64,000 nt of DNA. Source: Salinibacterium sp. dk2585 (GTDB lineage: Bacteria > Actinomycetota > Actinomycetes > Actinomycetales > Microbacteriaceae). Location of the stretch: NCBI RefSeq assembly GCF_008001035.1, contig NZ_CP042856.1, positions 496,001 to 560,000 on the forward strand. The letters run 5' to 3'. The notes beneath the pieces are model-generated. The model saw only the letters and a list, made by a program, of their open reading frames with translations. It had not been told where the DNA came from and made no database searches. The position numbers and the translations under genes were made by a program. This document shows, piece by piece, positions 1-9,227 of this stretch (the stretch's first letter is position 1; each line of letters starts with the position of its first letter).

Positions 1-210
1 CTGCGTGCGAACCTCGAGAGCCGTGGGGCCGAGTCGGTCGAGATCTGCGCGCTCCTGCGCAAGCCGGAAGCCGCGAAGGTGCAGGTCGACGTGCGCTACG
101 TGGGGTTCGAGATCCCCAACGAGTTCGTGGTCGGCTACGGCCTCGACTACGCCGAGAAGTACCGCAACTTGCGCGACATCGGCGTGCTCGCACCGCACGT
201 CTACAGCTAG
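1..210 (+). CDS. hpt: Hypoxanthine phosphoribosyltransferase, C-terminal part
   Basis: Purine salvage enzyme that converts hypoxanthine or guanine plus PRPP to IMP or GMP. Only the last 69 residues are in the window; frame 1 is open from base 1 to the TAG at 208-210. The tail carries the HPRT purine-binding segment [19 protein letters not shown] and the family ending RNLRDIGVL. The gene lies 73 bp upstream of ftsH on the same strand, the usual tilS-hpt-ftsH arrangement of actinobacteria and firmicutes. The start and the PRPP-binding loop lie outside the window. Confidence 0.95.
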   Translation: MRANLESRGAESVEICALLRKPEAAKVQVDVRYVGFEIPNEFVVGYGLDYAEKYRNLRDIGVLAPHVYS

Positions 211-283
211 GCCGCTACCCCCGTTACGCCCCCAGCAAACACCGGGCGGGCGCATAGGAGGCGCACGGTAGCCTTGCAGAACT

Positions 284-2287
284 ATGAATCTGAAGAAGTT
301 CCTGCGCGGTCCGTTCATCTATGTCGCGGCGGCCCTGATCATCGTCGCCATCGGCTTCGGCCTGCTTGGCAACTCAGGTGGGTTCCGCGAGATCAGCACG
401 CAGCAGGGGCTTGAACTCCTCGCCGACGACAAGGTCAAGACGGCGACGGTGGTCGACGGCCAGCAGCGCGTCGACCTCGTGCTGAAGGAGGCCGATGAAG
501 AACTCGGCGGCGCCCAGGTGCAGTTCTACTACGCGCTCCCGCGCGGCGAAGAGGTCATCACCGCCGTCAATGATTCCGCGCTTGAGAGCTTCGATGACGA
601 GGTCGACCTCGGCAACTTCTGGACTTCGATGCTCGGGTTCATCATCCCGTTCCTCATCATCGGCCTCATCTTCTGGTTCCTCCTCTCCCGCATGCAGGGC
701 GGCGGCGGCAAGGTCATGCAGTTCGGCAAGAGCCGCGCCAAGCTCATGTCGAAGGAGACGCCCAAGGTCTCGTTCGACGACGTCGCTGGGGCGGATGAAG
801 CGATCGAGGAGCTGCACGAGATCAAGGAGTTCCTCACCGACCCGTCACGGTTCCAGGCGGTCGGCGCGCGCATTCCCAAGGGCGTGCTCCTCTATGGCCC
901 TCCCGGCACGGGCAAGACGCTCCTCGCCCGCGCTGTCGCGGGAGAGGCGAATGTGCCCTTCTACTCGATCTCTGGTTCTGACTTCGTCGAGATGTTCGTC
1001 GGTGTCGGCGCGAGCCGCGTGCGCGACCTCTTCAAGGAGGCCAAGGAGAACGCGCCGGCCATCATCTTCGTCGACGAGATCGACGCGGTCGGTCGGCACC
1101 GCGGCTCCGGCATGGGCGGTGGGCACGATGAGCGCGAGCAGACCCTCAACCAGCTCCTCGTGGAGATGGACGGCTTCGACGTCAAAACCAACGTCATCCT
1201 GATCGCGGCGACGAACCGTCCCGACATCCTCGACCCGGCCCTCCTTCGCCCCGGCCGCTTCGACCGACAGATCGCCGTCGACGCACCCGACAAGAACGGT
1301 CGCCTGCGCATCCTGCAGGTGCACGCGAAGGGCAAGCCCCTCGCGGAGGGCGTTGACCTTGAGGTGCTCGCGCGCAAGACGCCCGGCTTCACGGGTGCCG
1401 ACCTCGCCAACGTGCTCAATGAGGCGGCCCTGCTGACGGCCCGCTCGCACGCGCAGCTGATCGACGACCGCGCGCTCGACGAGGCGGTCGACCGCGTCAT
1501 GGCGGGCCCCCAGCGCCGCACCCGCGTCATGCGCGACCAGGAGAAGCTCATCACCGCCTATCACGAGGGCGGCCACGCCCTCGTCGCAGCGGGACTGAAC
1601 CACACCGACCCTGTGACGAAGATCACGATCCTGCCGCGCGGTCGCGCCCTCGGTTACACGATGGTCATGCCGATCGAGGACCGCTACTCGGTGAGCCGCA
1701 ACGAGCTGCTCGACCAGCTCGCCTACGCGATGGGCGGTCGTGTCGCCGAGGAGATCGTCTTCCACGACCCGACGACGGGGGCCTCGAACGACATCGAGAA
1801 GGCGACATCGACGGCCCGCAAGATGGTGACCGATTACGGCATGAGCGCCGCGGTCGGCTCGGTCAAGCTCAGCTCGAGCGGCGGCGAGTTCTACGGTCGC
1901 GACATGGGTTCCACCCGTGACTTCTCCGAGAAGCTCTCGGAGCAGGTCGACAGTGAGGTGCGCCAACTCATCGAGGCAGCCCACGATGAGGCCTACGAAC
2001 TGCTGACGGTCAACCGCGACATCCTCGACCGCCTCGCGACGGAGCTGCTCGAGAAGGAGACCCTCGACCAGAATCAGATCGCCGAGATCTTCAAGGACAT
2101 CAAGAAGCTGCCGCCGCGCCCCCAGTGGCTCTCGAGCGACAAGCGACCGGTCGATGAGCGGCCGCCGGTGCCGCTGCCCGAGAAGGCACCCATCGACGCC
2201 GGTATCGTCGATGGCGGTGTCGACTCGACGCCGGAGCCCAAGCCGAGCAGCGGTCCCCGCACTTCGCCGGGCATCGCGACCGCATAG
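284..2287 (+). CDS. ftsH: ATP-dependent zinc metalloprotease FtsH
   Basis: Membrane-anchored AAA+ protease that extracts and degrades misfolded membrane proteins and some regulators. The 667 residues show a TM helix near 12-30, a short extracytoplasmic domain, a second TM helix near 114-134, the AAA module with Walker A GPPGTGKT at 205-212, Walker B IIFVDEID and the second region of homology ([17 protein letters not shown]), then the M41 peptidase domain with the zinc motif HEGGH at 427-431. The motif reads HEGGH rather than the usual HEAGH, but the HExxH ligands and catalytic Glu are kept. The C-terminal tail after residue 610 is Pro-rich and likely disordered. Length is normal. The ATG at 284 is the first start before the TM helix. 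It leads the folate gene block. Confidence 0.97.
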   Translation: MNLKKFLRGPFIYVAAALIIVAIGFGLLGNSGGFREISTQQGLELLADDKVKTATVVDGQQRVDLVLKEADEELGGAQVQFYYALPRGEEVITAVNDSALESFDDEVDLGNFWTSMLGFIIPFLIIGLIFWFLLSRMQGGGGKVMQFGKSRAKLMSKETPKVSFDDVAGADEAIEELHEIKEFLTDPSRFQAVGARIPKGVLLYGPPGTGKTLLARAVAGEANVPFYSISGSDFVEMFVGVGASRVRDLFKEAKENAPAIIFVDEIDAVGRHRGSGMGGGHDEREQTLNQLLVEMDGFDVKTNVILIAATNRPDILDPALLRPGRFDRQIAVDAPDKNGRLRILQVHAKGKPLAEGVDLEVLARKTPGFTGADLANVLNEAALLTARSHAQLIDDRALDEAVDRVMAGPQRRTRVMRDQEKLITAYHEGGHALVAAGLNHTDPVTKITILPRGRALGYTMVMPIEDRYSVSRNELLDQLAYAMGGRVAEEIVFHDPTTGASNDIEKATSTARKMVTDYGMSAAVGSVKLSSSGGEFYGRDMGSTRDFSEKLSEQVDSEVRQLIEAAHDEAYELLTVNRDILDRLATELLEKETLDQNQIAEIFKDIKKLPPRPQWLSSDKRPVDERPPVPLPEKAPIDAGIVDGGVDSTPEPKPSSGPRTSPGIATA

Positions 2288-2298
2288 GGGAGGCACCC

Positions 2299-2946
2299 GT
2301 GCACGAGAGCAGCGCTGGGGTGCCGGGCGGGAGCGCCGCGTCCCGGGCATCCGTTGACCGGCCTCGCATCGAGGCCGCCGTCTCGGAGTTGCTCGCGGCC
2401 ATCGGCGCGGATGCCTCGCGCCTGGCCGAGACACCGCGCCGTGTCGCCGAGTCTTACGCGGAGTACTTCTCCGGCATGGGCGTCGACCCCGCCGTGCACC
2501 TCGGCGACCTCATCGACCTCGAGGACGGGCGCGAGGGTGGGCTCGTGATCATGCGCGACATCGCGTTCCGCTCGATGTGTGAGCACCACCTGCTGCCCTT
2601 CGTCGGCCTCGCCCACATCGCCTACCTGCCTGGGCGCCGCGTCGTCGGGCTGGGCGCACTGCCGCGGGTGGTCGACACCCTTGCGTCACGGCCCCAGTTG
2701 CAGGAGCGGCTGACCGACGAGATCGCGGATGCCCTTAGCGACGCGCTCGACGCACGGGGCGTGCTGGTCGTGCTCGATGCGCGCCAGGACTGTGTCTCGA
2801 CTCGCGGCACGAGGCAGGTCGGCAGCACGACCGTAACGCTCGCGAGCCGGGGGGAGCTCGCCGACAGTGGGCAGAAGGCCGCCGTGCTCGCCCTCGTGGG
2901 CGGTGCAGCGGCGGCAGGTGACGACGCAGGAGGCCCTCATGCCTGA
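2299..2946 (+). CDS. folE: GTP cyclohydrolase I, divergent active site
   Basis: First enzyme of tetrahydrofolate synthesis, converting GTP to 7,8-dihydroneopterin triphosphate; 215 aa. The GTG start follows GGGGAGG by 5 bases and begins 11 bp after ftsH. Zinc ligands C94, H97 and C165 and the catalytic H96 of the CEHH motif are present, as is QERLTDEIADAL. Two otherwise highly conserved residues differ: the histidine two residues before the last zinc cysteine (E. coli H179, usual HxC) is Q163 (QDC), and the usual GLSK lysine (E. coli K136, triphosphate binding) is Ala in GLGALPR. The arginines of LPR and STRG are kept. Position in a folEPBK operon argues for a working folate enzyme; the substitutions may be a lineage variant. 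It overlaps folP by 8 bp. Confidence 0.9.
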   Translation: MHESSAGVPGGSAASRASVDRPRIEAAVSELLAAIGADASRLAETPRRVAESYAEYFSGMGVDPAVHLGDLIDLEDGREGGLVIMRDIAFRSMCEHHLLPFVGLAHIAYLPGRRVVGLGALPRVVDTLASRPQLQERLTDEIADALSDALDARGVLVVLDARQDCVSTRGTRQVGSTTVTLASRGELADSGQKAAVLALVGGAAAAGDDAGGPHA

Positions 2947-3790
2947 CTCTCCCCTCATCATGGGCGTGCTCAACGTCACGCCGGATTCCTTCAGCGACGG
3001 TGGCGATTTCGCCCGCACCGAGGCGGCGATCGCCCACGCGGTGGAGCTGGTTGCCGCGGGCGCCGACATCATCGACGTCGGCGGCGAGACTACCAAGCCG
3101 GGCGCTGGGCGGGTGAGCGTCGAGGAGGAGCAGCGGCGCATCCTGCCGGTTGTGCGGGAACTCGCGGGTCGTGGCATCCGCGTCTCAGTCGACACCATGA
3201 ACGCGGCGACGGCGGCCGTGACCGCTGGTCTCGGGGTCGAGATCATCAACGATGTCTCCGGCGGACTCGCAGATCCGGACATGGCACGCACCGTCGCCGA
3301 CCTCGACGTGGACTTCGTCGCGATGCACTGGCGTGGCCCGAGTTCGGGCATGGACGGTCAGGCCGTCTACTCGGATGTCGTCTCGGAGGTGCACGCGGAA
3401 CTCGAACTGCGCCTCGCAGAACTCATCGTCACGGGAATCGCACCCGAACGCATCATCGTCGACCCGGGCCTCGGCTTCGCCAAGCGGGCTGAGCACACCT
3501 GGGAGGTGCTCGTGCACCTGCGGCGGTTCCAGTCCCTCGGTTCGCGCGTGCTCGTCGGCACCTCGCGCAAGCGCTTCCTCTCGAGCCTGCTCGAGGCGGA
3601 TGCGGGGCCGAAGCAGCGAGACCGGGCCACGGCCGTCACGAGCGCGCTCGCGGCGGAGGCCGGCGCCTGGGCCGTGCGCGTGCACGATGTCGCCTCGACG
3701 CGTCTGCTCCTCGACGCCTGGGCTGCCGTCGAGAGCGAGCAGCCGCCCATGCCCCACCGCGCCCGCTCATCGTTCCGGCAGCCGCGATGA
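2939..3790 (+). CDS. folP: Dihydropteroate synthase
   Basis: Condenses p-aminobenzoate with dihydropterin pyrophosphate to dihydropteroate; the target of sulfonamides. The 283-residue TIM-barrel protein has the signatures MGVLNVTPDSFSDGG near the N-terminus, GADIIDVGGETTKPGA in the loop usually written ESTRPGA, DPGLGFAK and the C-terminal GTSRKRFL. The start is ATG 2939, inside the end of folE and preceded by GGAGG at 2929-2933; an in-frame start at 2867 would add unrelated residues. It overlaps folB by an ATGA. The ETTKPGA variant keeps the charge pattern and is probably neutral. Confidence 0.95.
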   Translation: MPDSPLIMGVLNVTPDSFSDGGDFARTEAAIAHAVELVAAGADIIDVGGETTKPGAGRVSVEEEQRRILPVVRELAGRGIRVSVDTMNAATAAVTAGLGVEIINDVSGGLADPDMARTVADLDVDFVAMHWRGPSSGMDGQAVYSDVVSEVHAELELRLAELIVTGIAPERIIVDPGLGFAKRAEHTWEVLVHLRRFQSLGSRVLVGTSRKRFLSSLLEADAGPKQRDRATAVTSALAAEAGAWAVRVHDVASTRLLLDAWAAVESEQPPMPHRARSSFRQPR

Positions 3791-4173
3791 CCGCGCCGAT
3801 GCCGCTCACGGAGCGCGATCACATCACCCTGACGGGACTCCGTGCGAGCGCGCACCACGGCGTCTTCGAGCACGAGCGTCGCGACGGCCAGGTCTTCGTG
3901 ATCGACGTCACTGTCTGGCTCGACCTCTCCGTGTCGGCCGGGAGCGACGACCTCGGCCGCACGATCCACTACGGCGAACTCGCGAATGAGATTGTCGCAT
4001 CCGTCGAGAGGGACCCGGTCGACCTCATCGAGACCGTCGCGCAACGGATCGCCGACACGGTGCTTGCGCACGAGGTCGCCGAGGCCGTGCGGGTGACCCT
4101 GCACAAGCCCTCCGCGCCGATCGAGGTGCCCTTCGACGACGTGTCGGTCACGATCACCCGGTGGCGCTCGTGA
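3787..4173 (+). CDS. folB: Dihydroneopterin aldolase
   Basis: Cleaves dihydroneopterin to 6-hydroxymethyl-dihydropterin and glycolaldehyde. It has 128 aa, normal for the family, with the signature ITLTGLRASAHHGVFEHER near the N-terminus and the C-terminal segment EAVRVTLHKPSAPI, in which the lysine is the conserved catalytic residue. The ATG overlaps the folP stop (ATGA), which implies translational coupling. It is the third folate gene of the operon and acts between FolE and FolK. Confidence 0.93.
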   Translation: MTAPMPLTERDHITLTGLRASAHHGVFEHERRDGQVFVIDVTVWLDLSVSAGSDDLGRTIHYGELANEIVASVERDPVDLIETVAQRIADTVLAHEVAEAVRVTLHKPSAPIEVPFDDVSVTITRWRS

Positions 4174-4718
4174 GCCACCTCGACGCGCATCGCGAGCGGG
4201 CGGTCATCGCCCTCGGCAGCAACCTTGGCGACCGTGAGGGCACCCTCCGCTCGGCAGTGCTCGACGTTGCGGCGACGAGCGGCGTACACCTCGTTGGGGC
4301 ATCCGAGCTGTTCGAGACGCCCGCGCTGACCCTCGAGGGGGTCGATGAGTCGGCCCCCTCCTACCTCAACGCGATCGTGATCGCGGAGACCCCGCTCGCC
4401 CCCCTGGTGCTGCTCGACCGCCTCAATGAGATCGAAGACGAGCACGGCCGCGTGCGCGAGGTGCGTTGGGGCGACCGCACCCTCGATCTCGACCTCATCG
4501 CCTATGGCGAGCTCACGCTCTCGACCGCGAGATTGACGCTGCCGCACCCGCGGGCGCACGAACGCGACTTCGTGCTCGCGCCGTGGCTGCAGGCCGACCC
4601 GGATGCCTCGCTCCCCGGCTTCGGCCGCGTGCAAGACCTGCTCGCCCGGATGCCCGTGGGCGGCGTGAAGCCCATAGCGGCCGCGCCGCTGCTTGCCCGC
4701 CCGGTGGGGGAGTCATGA
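4170..4718 (+). CDS. folK: 2-amino-4-hydroxy-6-hydroxymethyldihydropteridine diphosphokinase
   Basis: Transfers pyrophosphate from ATP to 6-hydroxymethyl-dihydropterin, making the FolP substrate. The 182-aa protein has the N-terminal signature VIALGSNLGDR and the HPPK motif RWGDRTLDLDLIAYG, whose Asp pair binds magnesium. I chose the GTG at 4170 because it overlaps the folB stop as GTGA, like the other couplings in this operon; a GTG at 4161 adds three residues and cannot be excluded. The end overlaps the next gene (ATGA at 4715). Confidence 0.93.
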   Translation: MSHLDAHRERAVIALGSNLGDREGTLRSAVLDVAATSGVHLVGASELFETPALTLEGVDESAPSYLNAIVIAETPLAPLVLLDRLNEIEDEHGRVREVRWGDRTLDLDLIAYGELTLSTARLTLPHPRAHERDFVLAPWLQADPDASLPGFGRVQDLLARMPVGGVKPIAAAPLLARPVGES

Positions 4719-5182
4719 AGCGCACCACACCGGCCCTCGTGCTCCTGCTCATCGCGATCGGTGCGGCCGTCGGGTTCCTCGCCCAGCAGGGGCTCGCGAT
4801 GTCGGGCCGCGCCGGCATCACGCCACCCGTCACGCTCTCGATCGTGCTCATCGCTCTGGGCGTCATTGTCGTCGTGCTCGCCCTGCCGGTGCGCCGCGCC
4901 GTCAAGGGCAAGCGCAAGCGCGTCGACCCCTTCTACGCGCTCCGGGTGCTCGTGCTCGCGAAGTCGAGCGCCCTCTCCGGCGCGCTCCTCGCGGGCGCGG
5001 CGATCGGCTCCGTCGTCTTCCTGCTGAGCCGCACGGTGCCGGCCCTCGGCGTCGTCGGATACTCGGTCGGCACGGCGATCGGCGGCCTCGTGCTGCTCGC
5101 GGGCGGCCTCGTCGCCGAGGGCATGTGCCGCATCCCACCGCCTTCTGACGATGAACAGCAGGCGGCCGGCGCGGCCACGTGA
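4715..5182 (+). CDS. DUF3180 integral membrane protein
   Basis: A 155-aa membrane protein with four predicted hydrophobic helices (about residues 7-25, 38-58, 79-100 and 108-130) and a basic linker with KGKRKR between the second and third. It matches the DUF3180 family that follows folK in many actinobacteria (Rv3605c in M. tuberculosis). Its function is unknown. The ATG overlaps the folK stop as ATGA, so it is co-translated with the folate genes, yet no pterin-related motif is visible. Confidence 0.85.
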   Translation: MKRTTPALVLLLIAIGAAVGFLAQQGLAMSGRAGITPPVTLSIVLIALGVIVVVLALPVRRAVKGKRKRVDPFYALRVLVLAKSSALSGALLAGAAIGSVVFLLSRTVPALGVVGYSVGTAIGGLVLLAGGLVAEGMCRIPPPSDDEQQAAGAAT

Positions 5183-5345
5183 CCGGCACACGGCCGCGCG
5201 TGACGTGAGCCGCGGCATCCGTCGCTCGGACTAGCCTGCGAGAGGGTCGCAGCGCCCGCCGGGCGCCGGATAGGCTCGGTCGCGTACTCGCCCGGGCCGT
5301 CCCGCGGCGTTGCACGGCAGCCCCAACACACGGATCGGAACAGCA

Positions 5346-5831
5346 ATGTCCACTCTCCTCGACCCTCCCGGCATCGAATGGCGGCGCGTCTCCCCGCGCT
5401 ACGTCTGGGCCGAGGTCGTGAGCAACATCATCTGGTGGGGTGCGATCACCGCGGGAGCCCTCGTGCTGCGGTATTTCGTCGACGAGACCTGGACCCTCTG
5501 GGTGGCCATCGCCGCCGCCGTCATGTTCGTGCTGAGCACGATCTTCACGGCACGCCAGGTGCGCGCGTACGGCTACCAGCTGCGCGATGACGACCTCATC
5601 GTGCGGCGCGGCATCATGTTCCGCCGCATCGTCGCCGTCCCCTACGGCCGCATGCAGCTGGTCGACATCAACCGCGGTCCCATCCAGCGTTGGCTCGGGC
5701 TCAGTGAGCTCAAGTTCGTGACGGCGGCAGCGGCATCCGCCGTCGTGATCCCGGGCCTTCCCGAGAGCGAGGCCGAGCAGCTGCGTGACCGCCTCGTCGA
5801 GCTGGCCGAGAGCCGCCGGGCGGGACTGTGA
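5346..5831 (+). CDS. Bacterial PH-domain membrane protein (YdbS-like)
   Basis: A 161-aa protein with two TM helices (about 27-45 and 50-68) followed by one bacterial PH domain (bPH2, YdbS/YdbT type): the stretch VRAYGYQLRDDDLIVRRG and VPYGRMQLVDINRGPIQRW is characteristic. In Bacillus the YdbS/YdbT pair affects resistance to certain bacteriocins; the biochemical role is unknown. The ATG at 5346 is in frame with an upstream ATG at 5310, but the later one starts directly before the conserved region. It overlaps the three-PH-domain partner by GTGA, so the two are probably made together. The 163 bp before it hold no gene. Confidence 0.85.
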   Translation: MSTLLDPPGIEWRRVSPRYVWAEVVSNIIWWGAITAGALVLRYFVDETWTLWVAIAAAVMFVLSTIFTARQVRAYGYQLRDDDLIVRRGIMFRRIVAVPYGRMQLVDINRGPIQRWLGLSELKFVTAAAASAVVIPGLPESEAEQLRDRLVELAESRRAGL

Positions 5832-7531
5832 GCGACATCCCGATGCAGCCAGTTCCGGATGCCTCGGGGCCGGCCCCGAGCGAGGCTGCTGCCATTGCCC
5901 CCGAGGTCGCCCCGATCGTGCAGACGGGGCTCGCCGACGGCGAGTGGCACCGCCTGCACCGGGCGTCGCCACTCTTCAAGGGGGGCATCGCGCTCATCGC
6001 GATCCTCGGCGTCGTCGTCGCGAACCTGCGGGAGCGAGTCATCGACCTCTTCCTGCCCGGGTACACGGAGGGTGACGACCCCGTCGACCTCGTGCTCGAG
6101 AATGGCTTCCTCGGCTGGGCGCTGCTTGCCGTCGCGGGGCTCCTCGTCGTGCTCATCATCGGCTTCTACATCTCGTGGCGCATGCACACCTTCCGCGTCA
6201 CCGACGAGGTCGTCGAGGTGCGCTCCGGCATCATCTTCCGCACCCACCGGCGAGCGCCCCTCGACCGCATCCAGGGCATCAACATCGGACGCCCCTTCAT
6301 CCCGCGCCTCTTCGGGGCCTCGAAGCTCGAGATCAGCCAAGCGGGGCAGGACGCCAACGTGCAGCTCGCCTACCTTGGGTCTTCCGATGCCAACGAGCTG
6401 CGCCGCGAGATCCTGCGCCTCGCATCCGGCACTCGTGAGGGGCGAGCCGCTGCGCAGGCACAGACGGCGGGCGTCGAGCGCTTCATCGACGCACGCGTGC
6501 AGGAGTTCCTTGCACCCGAGATCAGCGACAACGATGCCCCGCCGGAGTCGATCGTGCGCATCGGCATCGGGCGCCTGATCGGTTCCATGCTGCTCAGCAT
6601 GTCGACCTTCGTGCTGATCGCGGTCATCATCGGCTCGATCGTTGCGATTGCGATCACGGGTGAGCTCAGCATCCTCTTCGGTGTCATCCCCGCGTTGATC
6701 GGTTTCGGCAGTTTCTGGCTGCAGCGCTTCACGCGATCCCTCCGGTACTCGATCGCCGGCACGCGCGACGGCGTGCGCATCGGCTACGGCCTGCTCTCGA
6801 CCACGAACGAGACCCTGCCACCCGGGCGCATCCACTCGATCGCGGTTGACCAGCCGATCCTGTGGCGTTTCGCCGGGTGGTGGGAGATCAAGGTCAATCG
6901 CGCGAGCCATGCGACCGCACAGAGCGTCTCTGGGGGAATCGCGAACACCACGATCCTCCCGGTCGGTGACGAGGCCGACGTCATGAATGTGCTGCGCCTG
7001 CTCCTCCCCGATCTCGACGACGCCGCAAGGGCCCTGATCGTCACGGGCCTCGCGCCCCACGGTGAGACTGGCGACGGCTATGAGAATTCGCCTAAGCGCG
7101 CGGCTTGGCTGCGCTGGTTCTCGTGGCGCCGCAACGGCTTCGCGGTCACGCCCGACGCATTCTTTCTGCGCCGCGGCGCGATCTGGCGCGAACTCGTGAT
7201 CGTGCCTGCGCCGCGCGTGCAGAGCGCCGCGATCCAGCAGGGGCCGGTCGGGCGCATGGCGAGGCTCGCGACCGTTCACCTCCACACCGTGATGGGCCCC
7301 ATCACGGCAAGCCTCGGCGCCATCGACGTCGACAAGGCGATGGAGTTCTTCGCCGACACGAGCCACCGACTTGTGGATGCCGCGGCTCGCGACCGCTCGC
7401 ACCGGTGGGCCGAGGCGAGCGACGAGCTCGGGGCGCCCGAGGTGCTCGTGACGGAGGCGGCTGAGCCCGAGGCATCCGTTCCTCCCGCTGCGCCGGCTGC
7501 TCCTCGACCCGAGCAGGATCTCCGCGAGTGA
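5828..7531 (+). CDS. Bacterial PH-domain membrane protein with three bPH2 domains (YdbT-like)
   Basis: A 567-aa partner of the preceding protein. The N-terminus is an acidic, Pro/Ala-rich cytoplasmic tail, followed by paired TM helices (about 52-70 and 96-118) and a bPH2 domain (FRVTDEVVEVRSGIIFRTHRRAPLDRIQGINI), a second TM pair (about 255-300) with a second PH domain (YSIAGTRDGVRIGYGLL), and a third PH domain around residues 435-500 (FAVTPDAFFLRRGAIWRE). The GTG start overlaps the stop of the preceding gene. The C-terminal Ala/Pro-rich tail overlaps the next gene by GTGA. Physiological role unknown; a complex of the two PH proteins is inferred from other bacteria. Confidence 0.85.
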   Translation: MSDIPMQPVPDASGPAPSEAAAIAPEVAPIVQTGLADGEWHRLHRASPLFKGGIALIAILGVVVANLRERVIDLFLPGYTEGDDPVDLVLENGFLGWALLAVAGLLVVLIIGFYISWRMHTFRVTDEVVEVRSGIIFRTHRRAPLDRIQGINIGRPFIPRLFGASKLEISQAGQDANVQLAYLGSSDANELRREILRLASGTREGRAAAQAQTAGVERFIDARVQEFLAPEISDNDAPPESIVRIGIGRLIGSMLLSMSTFVLIAVIIGSIVAIAITGELSILFGVIPALIGFGSFWLQRFTRSLRYSIAGTRDGVRIGYGLLSTTNETLPPGRIHSIAVDQPILWRFAGWWEIKVNRASHATAQSVSGGIANTTILPVGDEADVMNVLRLLLPDLDDAARALIVTGLAPHGETGDGYENSPKRAAWLRWFSWRRNGFAVTPDAFFLRRGAIWRELVIVPAPRVQSAAIQQGPVGRMARLATVHLHTVMGPITASLGAIDVDKAMEFFADTSHRLVDAAARDRSHRWAEASDELGAPEVLVTEAAEPEASVPPAAPAAPRPEQDLRE

Positions 7532-8346
7532 GTGTTTCGGAGCGCGCTGGTCGCCTCGGCGTCGGCATCATCGGCGCGGGCCGCGTCGGGCCTGTCCTGG
7601 GGGCGGCCCTCGCCGCGGCCGGCCACGCCATCACGGGCATCACGGCCGTGTCGAACGATAGCTTCGACCGTGCCGAGGCGATGCTGCCTGGCGTGCCCAT
7701 CCTCGACGTGCCGACGGTTGTCGAGCGCAGCGAGCTCGTGATCCTCGCGGTGCCGGACTCCGAACTCGAGGGCCTCGTCGCTGGCCTCGCCGCGACGGGC
7801 ACGTGGCAGCCGGGCCAGCTCGTGCTGCACACGGCGCCCGGCTTCGGCACCTCGGTGCTGGCGCCTGCGATGCAGGCTGGCGCGATTCCCCTCGCGGTGC
7901 ATCCGGCGCTCGCCTTCACGGGCACGAGCATCGACCTCTATCGTCTGCGCGAGGCATTCTGCGCTGTCACGGCGCCCGCTCCCGTGCTGCCCATCGGGCA
8001 GGCGCTCGTCGTGGAGATGGGCGCCGAGCCCGTCGTGATCCCTGAGGGCAGTCGTGCTGCCTACGCGGAGGCCCTGGCAACGGCGACGACCTTCTCGACC
8101 GCCATCATCGGCCAGGCGATGCGCATCCTCGGCGAGATCGGCGTCGAGGTCCCCGGCGCCGTGCTGACGCCGCTCGTGCGCTCCGCCGTCGAGAATGCGC
8201 TCGCGAGTGAGGAACTCGCCCACCGCGACATGCTGGCCGACGAGGTCGACCGCAGCGTCAACAGTGACCGGGCCCGTGACAGGTACAACACGCTCAACGA
8301 CCTTGACACTGACGACCCCACCCCGAGGAACGGAGACGAGGAATGA
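7528..8346 (+). CDS. Rossmann-fold DUF2520 protein upstream of panC
   Basis: A 272-aa protein with an N-terminal dinucleotide-binding Rossmann fold (GVGIIGAGRVGPVLGAALA, about 11-30) and a C-terminal helical DUF2520 domain (about 140-250), resembling ketopantoate and 6-phosphogluconate reductase folds. The same family member precedes panC in mycobacteria (Rv3603c). It overlaps both neighbours (GTGA upstream, ATGA with panC), so it is made with pantothenate synthetase. A reductase role in or near pantothenate synthesis, for instance ketopantoate reduction, is an attractive but unproven inference. The last 25 residues are hydrophilic and probably disordered. Confidence 0.85.
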   Translation: MSVSERAGRLGVGIIGAGRVGPVLGAALAAAGHAITGITAVSNDSFDRAEAMLPGVPILDVPTVVERSELVILAVPDSELEGLVAGLAATGTWQPGQLVLHTAPGFGTSVLAPAMQAGAIPLAVHPALAFTGTSIDLYRLREAFCAVTAPAPVLPIGQALVVEMGAEPVVIPEGSRAAYAEALATATTFSTAIIGQAMRILGEIGVEVPGAVLTPLVRSAVENALASEELAHRDMLADEVDRSVNSDRARDRYNTLNDLDTDDPTPRNGDEE

Positions 8347-9221
8347 CCATCGACGTCGTGCATCACATCGCGCAGGTGCGCGAGCGTGTCGCATCCGCCC
8401 GCGCCGCGGGCCGCACGGTCGCCTTCGTACCGACGATGGGCGCGCTGCACTCGGGTCATCTGTCGCTCGTTGAGCGCGCGGCATCCCTCGGCGACTTCGT
8501 GGTGGTGTCGATCTTCGTCAACCCGCTGCAGTTTGCCGAGGGCGAGGACTTCGGCAAGTACCCGCGCACGCTCGACGCGGATATCGCGAAGCTTGAGCCG
8601 CTCGGGGACGCCCTCGTCTTCGCCCCCACCGTCGAGGAGATGTACCCGCACGGGCCGACTGCCACTCGCGTCAAGGCGGGGCCGGTCGCGTCGCGCTTCG
8701 AGGGTGCCGTGCGGCCAGGGCACTTCGACGGCACCCTGACGGTCGTCGCGAAGCTCTTCAACATCGTGCAGCCCGACGTCGCGGTCTTCGGTCAGAAAGA
8801 CGCGCAGCAGGTCTTCCTCGTCAAGCAGATGGTCGACGACCTCGACCTGCCCGTACGCATCGACGTCGCGCCGATCGTGCGTGAGGAGGGCGGGCTCGCC
8901 CTCTCGAGCCGCAACCAGTACCTGTCGCAGACGGATGCCGCGGCCGCCCTGTCGCTCTCGGGGGCGCTCGCCGCCGTGGCCGATGTCGCCGCAGGGTTCC
9001 GCGGGGGGAGGGCTTCGACGGCGATCGCCGCGGGTCTCGAGGTGCTCGAGGCGGAGCCGCACGCGTCCGTCGACTACCTGGATATCGTGAACCCGGAGAC
9101 CTTCACCCCCGTGCCCGACGAGTTCCGCGGTGAGGCGCTCGCGATCGTTGCGGCACGCTTCGGCACGACCCGGCTCATCGACAACCGGGCGGTCACGTTC
9201 GGCGAGCCGCCCAGCTGCTGA
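8343..9221 (+). CDS. panC: Pantothenate synthetase
   Basis: ATP-dependent condensation of pantoate with beta-alanine, the last step of vitamin B5 synthesis. The 292-aa protein has all family motifs: PTMGALHSGHLSLV (ATP-binding HxGH), FVNPLQF, the pantoate loop RFEGAVRPGHFDG, VFGQKDAQQVF, and LALSSRNQYL with the KMSKS-like loop. The ATG overlaps the preceding stop as ATGA. In mycobacteria panD and coaX follow; here a minus-strand persulfide operon follows instead, ending 6 bp away, so transcription is convergent. Confidence 0.96.
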   Translation: MTIDVVHHIAQVRERVASARAAGRTVAFVPTMGALHSGHLSLVERAASLGDFVVVSIFVNPLQFAEGEDFGKYPRTLDADIAKLEPLGDALVFAPTVEEMYPHGPTATRVKAGPVASRFEGAVRPGHFDGTLTVVAKLFNIVQPDVAVFGQKDAQQVFLVKQMVDDLDLPVRIDVAPIVREEGGLALSSRNQYLSQTDAAAALSLSGALAAVADVAAGFRGGRASTAIAAGLEVLEAEPHASVDYLDIVNPETFTPVPDEFRGEALAIVAARFGTTRLIDNRAVTFGEPPSC

Positions 9222-9227
9222 CGGGGC

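Noticed and set aside
1562-1576. HEGGH instead of HEAGH in FtsH as a defective protease
   Set aside because: The HExxH zinc and catalytic residues are intact; Gly for Ala is a mild change.
3185-3757. Antisense open frame over folP
   Set aside because: Shadow of a well-supported gene with no domain or start context.
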